A stretch of DNA of 64,000 nucleotides, from positions 1 through 64,000 of the forward strand of contig JAEOUA010000007.1 of NCBI GenBank assembly GCA_016839555.1, read 5' to 3'. The position numbers and the translations under genes are program-made. The notes beneath the pieces were generated by a model. It did not search any database, had not been told where the DNA came from, and saw nothing but the letters and a program-made list of their open reading frames with translations. This DNA comes from Promethearchaeota archaeon (GTDB taxonomy: Archaea > Asgardarchaeota > Lokiarchaeia > Sigyniarchaeales > SOKP01). Below, piece after piece: positions 17,563 through 25,351 of this stretch (positions are counted from its first letter, which is position 1; each line of letters begins with the position of its first letter).

Positions 17563-18002
17563 AATCTTATCTTCATTTTTCCATAATTATCCCCTTAGTT
17601 TGGAGTCTTCGCTTCACTTCTAATAATTTCTCTTTCCTCTTCCTTTGAAATATGGTTATTAATAAGAAAACGTTATATAAAAAGAGTTCTCTTTTGCCCA
17701 ACTGTCTGGAATTGTTGCTAATTTCAATCTTTATCGGATAAAAAATCTTGATATCATTAGATTATATCTAAAAATTATTTAAAAAAAGAATGTTCATTTA
17801 AGATTATTGGAAATACTTCTGGAATAGAGCATTTAGAAAAATACTTACTCTCAAGTGAAGAACTTACTGTACAAGAATTAAGATAATTGAATCCAGAAGA
17901 TAATAAAATTTTAGATCCCCAGAAATTAATCCAATTAAAAAATCAAATGATGATTTACAATATTTTTTGAAAATTACATAATAATAATATCATGATCATT
18001 CT
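17563..18002. other. Intergenic stretch with a decayed plus-strand frame
   Basis: No intact gene. Around 17790-17970 a plus-strand frame with one stop (IIGNTSGIEHLEKYLLSSEE, then LNPEDNKILDPQKLIQLKN) looks like the end of a lost coding sequence of unknown family. Confidence 0.35.
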
Positions 18003-18404
18003 TTAATTAGATTTATTTGACTGAAATCTATAATTCATTGAAAATAAATTACCAGATTTATATAATTTACATAATAAAGGAATATCGTGTTCCGGCTCTC
18101 CGATCATATTGCTTTTATATCCTTCTTTTAAATCTCTAGGATGAAAATGATGCGGTCTAGTGGAAATATTCCATCTATCATCATAATTATCAAACCTACA
18201 TCTATCTAATTTAATTTTAGAAAAGATTATTGAATAACTATATTCGCCATAATCATTATATTGAATGAAAATGAGATTCCTATCTCTTAATCGAATCTTG
18301 ATTCTTGATAATTTAGGTTGAAAAAATAATTCTTCGATTGAATCACCAAAATGTCTTTCTATTATTTCTTTAGCATTTTTTAATTTTTGTTCATGAACCG
18401 ACAA
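18003..18404 (-). CDS. DUF6516-like toxin candidate
   Basis: The 133-residue protein has the pattern of the DUF6516 family: a strand-rich centre (IKIRLRDRNLIFIQYNDYGEYSYS) followed by the basic DRCRFDNYDDRW and a histidine cluster PHHFHPRD. These proteins are generally encoded just after a small partner and are regarded as putative toxins of type II toxin-antitoxin pairs; the activity is not proved to my knowledge. The gene follows its probable antitoxin gene by 18 bp on the same strand. Assignment is by motif memory and by the typical partner. Confidence 0.65.
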   Translation of the reverse strand: MSVHEQKLKNAKEIIERHFGDSIEELFFQPKLSRIKIRLRDRNLIFIQYNDYGEYSYSIIFSKIKLDRCRFDNYDDRWNISTRPHHFHPRDLKEGYKSNMIGEPEHDIPLLCKLYKSGNLFSMNYRFQSNKSN

Positions 18405-18422
18405 AGTACGAGCTCCTTGTAT

Positions 18423-18668
18423 TTACTTGTTTGAATTCCAATCTTGTTTCATTTGGTACGTCTCATCTCTTTCTTTCAATAACTGTCTTAACGTAATTGC
18501 ATCGGGTTCAGCTTCTTCTATTGTACCATCTCTTGCATGTTGTAAAAACAGCTCAGGATTCGTATAATCCCATTTCGTTAGAATTTTGTCAATTTCCCGA
18601 TTAAGAAATCTGAGTTTGTAATCTATAAGTTCTTCCAAGGTTTCTCTCTTTACTCGAATCATGGTCAT
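18423..18668 (-). CDS. Antitoxin-like partner of the DUF6516 protein
   Basis: The 81-residue protein begins MTMIRVKRETLEELIDYKL and continues with a helix pair and the acidic ARDGTIEEAEPDAITLRQLL, the arrangement usual for the small protein encoded in front of DUF6516 genes. It probably neutralises the downstream product and may bind the operon promoter through the basic N-terminus. The pair faces left, opposite to the HEPN modules that follow. AT-rich DNA upstream contains a plausible TATA region near 18710. Confidence 0.65.
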   Translation of the reverse strand: MTMIRVKRETLEELIDYKLRFLNREIDKILTKWDYTNPELFLQHARDGTIEEAEPDAITLRQLLKERDETYQMKQDWNSNK

Positions 18669-18939
18669 TTTTTAATTTTACTTACTTAAATATGTTAAAA
18701 TTAAAATAAATACTTATATAGAAATATAATTATTTTAAATTCTTTCAAACTAATAATAATTCTCCAAGCATAAATATCTATTCCTCCAAGTTATTCAAAT
18801 TATCCTTTGTTATTCATTGATACTAACATAATTTCAAGATTTACTGGACTTGTAAGAAATATTAATTTCTTAACTAACCTAGATTAAAGGTTATATTTTT
18901 TGTAAGAAGAGAAAAATAAAAAAGATATAGAAAAGAATA

Positions 18940-19517
18940 ATGAGTAAAAATTTAAAATATCTAGATACATCATCTATAATATTATCTGACATCAATTTAC
19001 CCAATGAATCAATTCTATATGAATATCGTAATCTTTCCGCTATTTCAACAAAAAAAGATATTCATTAATAAAAAATGATGAATCATCCACTCAAAAATTT
19101 GCTTTTCAGGAATATTATGAATCCTCTAAATTAGAAGAACTATCTAAAAATTCATATAAACCAAATATAACTTTTAATGATAATATTAAAGATGAAATGT
19201 ATCAAAAAGAGACCTTTTTGAGATTTATTAGCGAAATCGAGAGGTGTTTGTTAATTTTTGCTAACTTCTATAAGATATCATTTAATGCAGAAATACATTT
19301 TCAGCAAGACTGGGAAGTTAAAGATGTAAAAAATATTATCCTTCAACTTAAAGTTTTTAATATTTCCTTTAAAGAGGAGTTGTTTATTTGGAAACAATTA
19401 TCTCATTTTATTAGAAAAGTTTTAAAGATGTTTGAATTCAATTCTATTTCTGAAGAAGAATTGGATGATTATATAAATTATAATAAAGATTTCTATATTA
19501 AAATAAATTTAGAATAG
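18940..19517 (+). pseudogene. Unknown protein upstream of HEPN gene, one frameshift
   Basis: A plus-strand frame opens at ATG 18940 (MSKNLKYLDTSSIILSD) and stops at about 19066. Another frame, starting just there, continues to 19517 (KNDESSTQKFAFQEYY through to ISEEELDDYINYNKDF). Adding one A to the run of seven A near 19050 joins both into a protein of about 192 residues. So either the read has a homopolymer error or the gene is freshly broken. I do not recognise the family; the C-terminal half is helical. Its stop codon lies within the ribosome site (TAGGAG) of the HEPN gene, so the two form an operon and it may be the antitoxin partner. Confidence 0.6.
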
Positions 19518-19526
19518 GAGATTTTT

Positions 19527-19907
19527 TTGGCATCTAATTTTAACCCAGAATTATTCCTTGATATAGCGAAAAAATTATTGAATATAGAAAATTTGGATGA
19601 AAAAGGTAAATTTAGAACCTCGATAGGGAGGGCTTACTATTCTGCTTTTTTATTGGTTAGAATTAAATTAGAAAGAAAAGGAAAAAGATTTGGTACTGAA
19701 GCTCAGCATAAAGAAGTTAGGGACTTTTTAAAAATTATTCTTATAAAATTTTTAGCTGATCTTTTAAAAGCGTTGTTTGATTATCAAGTAGATGCTGATT
19801 ATTATCTTACTAAATCTGTTAATAAATTAATCAATCGGGAGCTCTGTGAGAGATGTATTACAATCGCGGAGGAGATTATAAATAATATCAATGTAATATC
19901 ATCATAA
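19527..19907 (+). CDS. HEPN-domain protein (UPF0332-like)
   Basis: This 126-residue protein has the HEPN signature FRTSIGRAYYSAFLLVRIKL (about 29-48), followed by R54-X6-H61 in RFGTEAQH and a long C-terminal helix pair. HEPN proteins of this size are commonly RNase toxins or partners of nucleotidyltransferases. The start is TTG at 19527, with a ribosome site TAGGAG about 7 bp upstream that also contains the stop of the preceding frame. The 3' two-thirds of the gene and all DNA up to the next CRISPR repeat are duplicated at 21583-22138. No MNT gene is adjacent; the closest follows the repeat at 20400. Confidence 0.75.
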   Translation: MASNFNPELFLDIAKKLLNIENLDEKGKFRTSIGRAYYSAFLLVRIKLERKGKRFGTEAQHKEVRDFLKIILIKFLADLLKALFDYQVDADYYLTKSVNKLINRELCERCITIAEEIINNINVISS

Positions 19908-20211
19908 AAACTGTTAAATAGTTTAATTTTATTTCTTACTAAGAAATTTGAAATTAATGAAAGTTCAGGTAAGATTGGAATCTTAATTATTTTTAAAGTA
20001 ATTTAATATAATCTACTTTTTAAGAAACATCAGCAGTTCTTATAAATAGCAAAAAAGATAATAGCAAAAAAATAACTTTTTTAGAAAATTGAAAATATTT
20101 TATTACATATATTTTTCCCTTAAATTATTTATAACTTTATTAACCTCTGTTACTAAATATAATATAGAATATAAGAGAGAAAGAATATAACTTCAACGAG
20201 AAGATTGAAAT
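19646..20211 (+). repeat. Duplicated cassette, copy A (HEPN 3' end + leader + repeat)
   Basis: About 566 bp are near-identical to 21583-22138. Similarity starts at TTATTGGTTAGAA inside the HEPN gene, runs through its stop and a conserved leader with TTTATTAACCTCTGT, and ends exactly at the last base of the CRISPR repeat, after which the two copies differ completely. Copy A keeps the whole HEPN gene. Confidence 0.9.
20175..20211 (+). CRISPR. Single degenerate CRISPR repeat behind a leader
   Basis: One repeat, ending CTTCAACGAGAAGATTGAAAT, with a diverged 5' half. It follows a leader-like AT-rich stretch containing TTTATTAACCTCTGTTACT. No second repeat follows; the MNT/HepT module begins 189 bp downstream. 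Confidence 0.85.
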
Positions 20212-20399
20212 TCATTCCAGAAAATATTATATATTGAATTTAATTCCACTAAAAATTTACTCTTGATCTTGATTAAATCCTTCCAATTAAAAGTTAAAGA
20301 AAAAGTTTTAAAATAATAAAAATAAATATTCCTTCTAAATTTAAATACTTATATCTATTTACATAATTTAAAGAAGCAATTTAATTTTTGAGCTATAAT

Positions 20400-20843
20400 A
20401 TGAAAAGACCTCAATATGATTTAATTTCAATTGAAGATCTAAAACAAAAAGTAAATCAAATTTTTCAAAATCATAGTGAAATAATTATTGCATATTTATT
20501 TGGATCTTATGCTCAAGGATATCAAACTAAATTTAGTGATATTGATTTGGGAATTGTTTTAGAAGAAGATTTCAAAGAACCCTCCCTTTATTTTGCTCAA
20601 TTAAGTTATAAAATCGAAAAAGCGTTTAATTGGCGAGTAAATGTTGAGGTTAGAATATTAAATAAATGTTCTCCTAGGTTCCTATTCCAAGTAATAAAAT
20701 ATGGGAAAATTATTTACTGCAAAAATTCTAACTTCAAAGATGAATTTGAATTAAAAGTAATTACTCAATATATTGATATTAAACCGTTATTAAATTATTT
20801 TGATAATCTTTTTCTCAGAAAGGTTTATGGGGATGAGAGTTAA
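20400..20843 (+). CDS. MNT-type nucleotidyltransferase (antitoxin-like)
   Basis: A minimal nucleotidyltransferase of 147 residues with the signature YLFGSYAQGYQTKFSDIDLG: G35-S36 and metal-binding D47 and D49 are all present. In MntA/HepT systems this enzyme adds AMP to a tyrosine of the partner HEPN toxin and silences it. The C-terminal part is longer than in the smallest MNT proteins. I prefer ATG 20400 to the TTG at 20388 because a TATA-like box (TTATATC at about 20350) would put the transcript start close to it. The stop overlaps the start of the following HepT gene by about 11 bp. Confidence 0.85.
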   Translation: MKRPQYDLISIEDLKQKVNQIFQNHSEIIIAYLFGSYAQGYQTKFSDIDLGIVLEEDFKEPSLYFAQLSYKIEKAFNWRVNVEVRILNKCSPRFLFQVIKYGKIIYCKNSNFKDEFELKVITQYIDIKPLLNYFDNLFLRKVYGDES

Positions 20844-21276
20844 TCCAGATGTAATAATAAAACGCTTTGAATATCTTAATAAGTTATTAGAAGAATTAGA
20901 AAGCATCAGAAAAATTACAAAAGATGAATTTTTAAATAATTTTTCAACAATTTTAGGGGCCGAGAGAGCTTTAGTATTATCCACCAACATTTGCATAGAT
21001 ATTGGAGCACATATTTTATCAATAAATGATGTTAGCAAACCTGAAACTTATAGTGAAATATTTGAAGATTTAATGAAATTAAATATTATAGATAAGGAGA
21101 TCGAGGAAAGTTTAATTAAATTCGTTGGTTTGAGGAATTTACTCGGTCATTTATATACAAAAGTAAATAATGAGAGGGTTTATAATATTATTCAAGAAAA
21201 TTTGTCTGTTTTTTATTCTTTTAAGAATCAGATTCTAATGAAATTCAAAGATCAATTAAAAAAGAACAATGAATAA
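20833..21276 (+). CDS. hepT: HepT-like HEPN toxin (DUF86)
   Basis: The 147-residue protein is all helix and carries the R-X4-H-X-Y motif RNLLGHLY (R101, H106, Y108) of HepT RNase toxins, with the tyrosine that MntA modifies. All key residues are intact. The start at ATG 20833 is chosen because AGAAAGG ends 9 bp upstream; an ATG at 20827 is also possible. It overlaps the MNT gene and must be translated with it. Together the pair is a complete MntA-HepT toxin-antitoxin module, standing behind the single CRISPR repeat at 20175. Confidence 0.88.
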   Translation: MRVNPDVIIKRFEYLNKLLEELESIRKITKDEFLNNFSTILGAERALVLSTNICIDIGAHILSINDVSKPETYSEIFEDLMKLNIIDKEIEESLIKFVGLRNLLGHLYTKVNNERVYNIIQENLSVFYSFKNQILMKFKDQLKKNNE

Positions 21277-21582
21277 ATATTGAATTCAATAAATTTATTT
21301 TTAATTCTTTCTCCGTTTGCCAAAAGTGAATCCAAATTTTTCAGAATAATAAATATTTAAGCTAATATAGAATCAATATCTTAGGGAAACTCTTCTCTTG
21401 TTATTTTTTAAAAATCAAATGAGGTTGTTATATTATTTAGTTCTCTTGCTTTTCTGCATGCAAATCCATAATCATATGTATTCTTTTTAAACTTTTAGTT
21501 TGAAGTATTGAAAGAGCTTTCTATTTATAAAGTATTGAAGAAAGTTTTATAAGAATGTTGGTGGAGAGAATCAGATTAAAAA
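21277..21582. other. Gene-free stretch between HepT and the truncated HEPN copy
   Basis: No gene, repeat or strong signal was found in these 306 bp. The cassette duplication begins at its right end. Confidence 0.4.
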
Positions 21583-21844
21583 TTTTTTATTGGTTAGAAC
21601 TTTATTAGGGAGAAAAGGAAAAAATTTTGGCACTGAAGCTCAACATAAAGAAGTTAGGGACTTTTTAAAAATTATTCTTATAAAATTTTTAGCTGATCTT
21701 TTAAAAGCGTTGTTTGATTATCGAGTAGATGCTGATAATTATCTTACTAAATCTGTTAATAAATTAATCAATCGGGAGCTCTGTGAGAGATGTATTACAA
21801 TCGCGGAGGAGATTATAAATAATATTAAAGTAATAGCATCATAA
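21583..21844 (+). pseudogene. 5'-truncated HEPN gene copy
   Basis: This is the duplicated 3' part of the HEPN gene at 19527-19907, about 85 codons, lacking the first 40 or so codons that hold GRAYYSAF. The remaining frame is open and almost identical, but the arginine of the R-X6-H motif is Asn here (KNFGTEAQH). Without the N-terminal helices it cannot form the domain, so it is called a pseudogene. It is part of the cassette that ends at the repeat at 22138. Confidence 0.8.
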
Positions 21845-22101
21845 AAACTGTTAAATAGTTTAATTTTATTTTTTTACTAAGAAATTTGAAATTATTGTAA
21901 GTTCATGTAAGATTGGAATCTTAAATATTTTTAAAGTAATTTAATATAATCTACTTTTTAAAAAATATCAGCAGTTCTTATAAATAGCAAAAAAATAAAT
22001 TTTTTAGAAAATTGAAAATATTTTATTATATATATTTTTCCCTCAAATTATTTACAACTTTATTAACCTCTGTAACTATATTATACTATATATATAATAA
22101 G

Positions 22102-22138
22102 ATAGCAAAGAATGTAGCTTCAACAAGAAGATTGAAAT
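22102..22138 (+). CRISPR. Single perfect CRISPR repeat behind a leader
   Basis: This lone 37-bp repeat equals the array 1 consensus at every position, although it is 20 kb away and its neighbours are degenerate. A leader-like stretch with TTTATTAACCT and a TATA run lies directly upstream. No second repeat follows. The MNT/HepT operon starts 298 bp downstream. Confidence 0.95.
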
Positions 22139-22435
22139 ATGTTATCATCGTAAGAGGTTAAGAATAAATTATTATATCAATATATTGTAGGGGGGCTTTA
22201 AATGTTCTAATTTTTTTTTCATCGAGAAATTTAAACATATTAAAAATTTAAATAAAAGTTAAAATAGGTTCTAAATCATTCTAATATAAATTGAAAATGA
22301 GAAGATTAAATTATAAATCAAAAAAGATTATCAATTAATAGCGAAAGAATTAATTTGATTTACAAAATAAAAATTTTTTGGATAAATTACTAAACAAAAT
22401 ATTATACGTAAGGGTAAATAATAAAGAGGAATTAT
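22139..22435. other. Region between the single repeat and the MNT/HepT operon
   Basis: No coding sequence. Just after the repeat, TTATCATCGTAAGAGGTTAA resembles, with gaps, TTATACGTAAGGGTAA located 30 bp upstream of the MNT start. A run of G (AGGGGGGC) at about 22189 stands out in the AT-rich background. Confidence 0.35.
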
Positions 22436-22720
22436 ATGACAAATATTGAAGAGATAAAGAAAAAAGTCATTCCAATTTTACAACATCATGGAGTTAAAAG
22501 GGCAGGGTTATTTGGTTCGTTTGTTAGGGGGGAAATGAAAGAGGATAGCGATATTGATATATTAGTAGAGATTGAGGAAGATATTAGTTTACTTGATTTT
22601 ATAGGTATTAAATTGGAGATCGAGGAAGTATTGAGAAGAAAAGTGGATTTAGTGGAATATAGTACAATTAAACCACTTCTTAAAGAAAGAATATTAAGTG
22701 AACAAGTGGAGATTCTATGA
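22436..22720 (+). CDS. mntA: MntA-type nucleotidyltransferase antitoxin
   Basis: This 94-residue protein is a minimal nucleotidyltransferase with [21 protein letters not shown]27-S28 and catalytic D39 and D41 are present. Its size is normal for MntA, which AMPylates HepT to neutralise it. A ribosome site AAAGAGG stands 7 bp before the ATG. The last four bases (ATGA) overlap the start of hepT, so the genes are coupled. It lies downstream of the perfect single CRISPR repeat. Confidence 0.92.
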   Translation: MTNIEEIKKKVIPILQHHGVKRAGLFGSFVRGEMKEDSDIDILVEIEEDISLLDFIGIKLEIEEVLRRKVDLVEYSTIKPLLKERILSEQVEIL

Positions 22721-23070
22721 AAAGGAATATAACGGTTTATATTGAAGATATCTTAGATAGCATTAAAAAAGTAGATGAATATACAAAAAATATTACTGAA
22801 CAGAATTTCTATAAAAATACGCAAGTCCAAGATGCTATTTTGAGACGATTAGAAATCATAGGCGAAGCAGTAAAGAAAATCTCTCAGGAATTTAGAGATA
22901 AATATCCAGAAATCCCTTGGAAACAGATTGCAGGAATGCGAGATATTCTTATTCACCAATATTTTGGAGTAAATTTAAAGCGAACTTGGAAGGTTATTAT
23001 AGAAGATATTTTTGATTTGAAGAACAAAATGCTAAAAGTGAAAAAAGATCTTGATGAAAACAAATGCTAA
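22717..23070 (+). CDS. hepT: HepT toxin, HEPN RNase (DUF86)
   Basis: The 117-residue helical protein is a standard DUF86/HepT protein: [14 protein letters not shown], then [17 protein letters not shown] with R75, H80 and Y82 forming R-X4-H-X-Y. HepT cleaves RNA when free of MntA; the tyrosine is the target of AMPylation. Every key residue is in place and the length is normal, so the module is predicted to be functional. It overlaps mntA by 4 bp. Confidence 0.93.
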   Translation: MKRNITVYIEDILDSIKKVDEYTKNITEQNFYKNTQVQDAILRRLEIIGEAVKKISQEFRDKYPEIPWKQIAGMRDILIHQYFGVNLKRTWKVIIEDIFDLKNKMLKVKKDLDENKC

Positions 23071-23238
23071 TAAGATATTCTTTATTTCTTTAATTGAAAT
23101 TGCTTGACAATCGTTTTTTTAGATAAGAGATAGTTATTCAATTAGGAATCGCCCCGTGGGTATTAAACAATAAAACTACTCACTTAAGATGCTTTATTCT
23201 TTTTTCTTTATTAATTTAGCTTTTATTTTTATTTTAAA

Positions 23239-23348
23239 GTAACAGAGAATTTAGCTTCAACAAGAAGATTGAAATACAAAAGCAAAAAAATCTAAATGAA
23301 GATAATCTTCTATAGCACAGAATATAGCTTCAACAAGAAGATTGAAAT
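23239..23348 (+). CRISPR. Two-repeat CRISPR remnant
   Basis: Two degenerate repeats at 23239-23275 and 23312-23348 enclose one 36-bp spacer. Both keep the TAGCTTCAACAAGAAGATTGAAAT end and vary in the first third. The second repeat ends only 50 bp before the start of the next HepT-like gene, so any rightward CRISPR transcript would run into that gene. Confidence 0.9.
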
Positions 23349-23398
23349 GATGTTTTTGTGAGATAGGAATTTATAATTTATTAAATAATCAAATTTAA

Positions 23399-23884
23399 AT
23401 GTTCAAATGCAGTTTATATAATAGGATGGAAGAAAATAATAAGAAACCTATAGATAATAAAAGACTTGAACGTTACATTGAGAAATTAGAGCATTTCAAC
23501 AAATTAGCGGAGAGGCTCGATAATTGGACAGAAGAGGTTGGCGAAAAAGGATTTCTAGCTTTGGATTTGAAAGATCAATTTGCAATTTATCATGCGTTTC
23601 AAATAATAATTGAAATAATAACCGATTTAATTGCAATGACCGTTAAGGATTTAAAGATTAAACCAACAGACGACTATACGAATATCATACATTTAAAGGA
23701 ACAAAACTTCCTAACCGAAGAATTGACTGAAAGTTTAAGGAAGCTAAATGGGTTAAGAAATGTTATAGTTCATGATTATAATGGAATTGATGAATTATTA
23801 GTGTACAGAGGAATAAAAGAGAATTTCCATTTTATTAAACAATTTTATAAGGTGATGCGAGAATGGTTGCAGAACAAATATTAA
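23399..23884 (+). CDS. HepT-like HEPN toxin
   Basis: The protein (161 residues from ATG 23399; 152 from ATG 23426) is helical and ends in a HEPN core GLRNVIVHDYNGIDELLVYR with R120, H125, Y127 as R-X4-H-X-Y. The start is uncertain: neither ATG has a strong ribosome site, and the sequence before 23399 is TATA-like, which would suit a leaderless message. In this pair the toxin precedes the antitoxin, the reverse of the mntA-hepT order, and the two genes overlap by 22 bp. Confidence 0.85.
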   Translation: MFKCSLYNRMEENNKKPIDNKRLERYIEKLEHFNKLAERLDNWTEEVGEKGFLALDLKDQFAIYHAFQIIIEIITDLIAMTVKDLKIKPTDDYTNIIHLKEQNFLTEELTESLRKLNGLRNVIVHDYNGIDELLVYRGIKENFHFIKQFYKVMREWLQNKY

Positions 23885-24264
23885 AACAGATTAGACGAGA
23901 TTTTATGCCCATTCTTAAAAAAAAGAATGTATTAGGGTTAATTTTATTTGGATCCCATGTCAATGAAACGCAAACCAATCGGAGTGATATAGATCTCTGC
24001 GTAGTAGCGCCTGAAGAGGATCCATTTGAGCTCTATTCTCTTTTTTCGATAAAAATTGACTTATTTTCAAAACAGTATGATATCAAATTTTTTTCAGAAT
24101 TACCACTTTATCTACAAATAAGAGTTATAGAAGATGGTATCATAGTTTATTCCACAGATGAGTTAGAATTATACGAATATTTTTATCATTTCCGAAAGTT
24201 ATGGACAGATCAGAAGCACCGGCAGCAACTCTCTAGGGAAGAAATGCTCTCTCTATTGGAATAA
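23863..24264 (+). CDS. MNT-type nucleotidyltransferase antitoxin
   Basis: A 133-residue nucleotidyltransferase with LILFGSHVNETQTNRSDIDL: G30-S31 and D42, D44 are intact. It probably modifies the HEPN protein encoded just upstream, whose 3' end it overlaps. After the core (about residue 110) there is a C-terminal helix of about 30 residues not present in the smallest MNT proteins. This is the third complete MNT/HEPN pair in 4 kb. Confidence 0.88.
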   Translation: MVAEQILKQIRRDFMPILKKKNVLGLILFGSHVNETQTNRSDIDLCVVAPEEDPFELYSLFSIKIDLFSKQYDIKFFSELPLYLQIRVIEDGIIVYSTDELELYEYFYHFRKLWTDQKHRQQLSREEMLSLLE

Positions 24265-24659
24265 AGGAAAAATATTAGGATTTTCTAAAAAAACTTAATT
24301 TTATCCAATAAATTAAAAATTATTTAAGTTATAAAATTAAATTTCTTTTTTGAGAAACAAGTTCGAATCGGAATAAATACATTATGCGAGAGCAGGGCTA
24401 GAACCATCGGATATTGTCTAATGCCAGAACTCTGCATTTGGGAGTATTAATCCATCATTCTTTCGGGTGTGGTAGTTTAAATAAATAGCTGAAAATTTTC
24501 CTTTATATAGAAGATTGAAATATAAAAACAAGTATCAAATTTTTGAATTTTAATCAAATGATAACAGAAGATTATGTAAACAATACTCGATACTGCTCTT
24601 TATTAAATAAGTTTAATATAAATTTCAAAATATAAAATGTATTTATATAATGAAGTTAT
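24265..24659. other. Intergenic stretch with a decayed repeat and tRNA-like scraps
   Basis: No gene. A patch richer in G+C (24360-24470: GTTCGAATC, GCGAGAGCAGGGCTAGAACC) resembles scattered tRNA pieces but does not fold into a tRNA. A decayed CRISPR repeat lies at 24485-24521. A TATA-like ATTTATATAATG at about 24641 should drive the AbrB/VapC pair. Confidence 0.45.
24485..24521 (+). repeat. Strongly decayed CRISPR repeat
   Basis: Exactly 37 bp separate ATAGC from the end AGAAGATTGAAAT; both ends match the CRISPR repeat while the middle has diverged. It lies in line with the other remnants and in the same orientation, about 140-190 bp before the AbrB/VapC pair. Confidence 0.6.
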
Positions 24660-24713
24660 GTGTTAATAATGACAAGAGATAATGTTAAATATTTATTTTT
24701 CTTACTAGAAAGT

Positions 24714-24935
24714 ATGAATGTTGGAAAAATAAGTAAGAAGGGTCAAATTGTGATACCTAAAGAAATTAGGGAACGATTCGGGATAATGCCTGGTGATGCG
24801 CTTATTTTCAAGATTCAAGATGATAAAATAATAATAGAAAAGATCCAGCAGAAAATGTCGGAGATTTTAATGAATAGCAAACCCATAGAAAATAGCCTTG
24901 ACTTTCAAAGAAAACTTCGTGGGGAATGGGAATGA
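24714..24935 (+). CDS. AbrB-type antitoxin (SpoVT-AbrB fold)
   Basis: The core MNVGKISKKGQIVIPKEIRERFGIMPGD is a typical AbrB/MazE swapped-hairpin DNA-binding domain at the very N-terminus, followed by a short acidic-basic tail that would bind the toxin. I start at ATG 24714, where homologues begin; the frame is open further up (ATG 24669, GTG 24660) and the TATA-like box at about 24641 would allow a leaderless message from 24669. It overlaps the VapC-type gene by 4 bp (ATGA) and is its likely antitoxin and autoregulator. Confidence 0.88.
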   Translation: MNVGKISKKGQIVIPKEIRERFGIMPGDALIFKIQDDKIIIEKIQQKMSEILMNSKPIENSLDFQRKLRGEWE

Positions 24936-25351
24936 AAGTAAATCTTGATACTAATATTTTTATTGCTGTTAAAAATCAGGAATCACATTTTGAATATTGT
25001 AAAAAAATTCTTGATGAAATTGAAAATAAAAAATTTGATGCGGTAATGTCTACAATAGTATTTATGGAAGTTCTTGTGGGGTTTTTTCAAAATAATGAGC
25101 AAATCGAAGCAAATAAATTCGCTAGCAACGCAATACTTAATTATAAATTAATTTCTGTGGACCATGAAATCGCACGCAGAGCGGCTAATATAAGGGCTCA
25201 GTATAAGATTAAACTTCCAGATGCGATAATTTCTGCTACGACTCTTCTTTCTGAATGTGATTTTTTTATTACCAAAAATAAGCCTTTATTAAAAAAATTA
25301 AAAATTCATAAGATCACTCCAAAAACGTTTGTAGAGGAATATATTAATTAA
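24932..25351 (+). CDS. vapC: VapC-type PIN-domain toxin
   Basis: The 139-residue PIN protein has the acidic residues of the family: VNLDTNIF near the start, MEVLVG (Glu), and KLPDAIISATTL (Asp), then FFITKNKPLLKK. The usual last Asp of the T-x-D/N motif is Asn here, which is common. PIN toxins are metal-dependent RNases. I choose ATG 24932, which overlaps the antitoxin stop as ATGA and has GTGGGG 6 bp upstream; ATG 24926 is possible. Complete pair with the AbrB gene. Confidence 0.88.
   Translation: MKVNLDTNIFIAVKNQESHFEYCKKILDEIENKKFDAVMSTIVFMEVLVGFFQNNEQIEANKFASNAILNYKLISVDHEIARRAANIRAQYKIKLPDAIISATTLLSECDFFITKNKPLLKKLKIHKITPKTFVEEYIN

Larger units (their letters stand above)
21583..22138 (+). 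repeat. Duplicated cassette, copy B
   Basis: About 556 bp matching 19646-20211, from inside the HEPN gene through the leader to the last base of a CRISPR repeat. The leader core TTTATTAACCTCTGTAACT is kept. Sequences on both outer sides differ from copy A. Confidence 0.9.

Noticed and set aside
24360..24470. A tRNA gene suggested by GTTCGAATC and a G+C-richer patch
   Set aside because: No matching T stem, acceptor stem or anticodon arm could be built on either strand. At most it is scattered tRNA debris.
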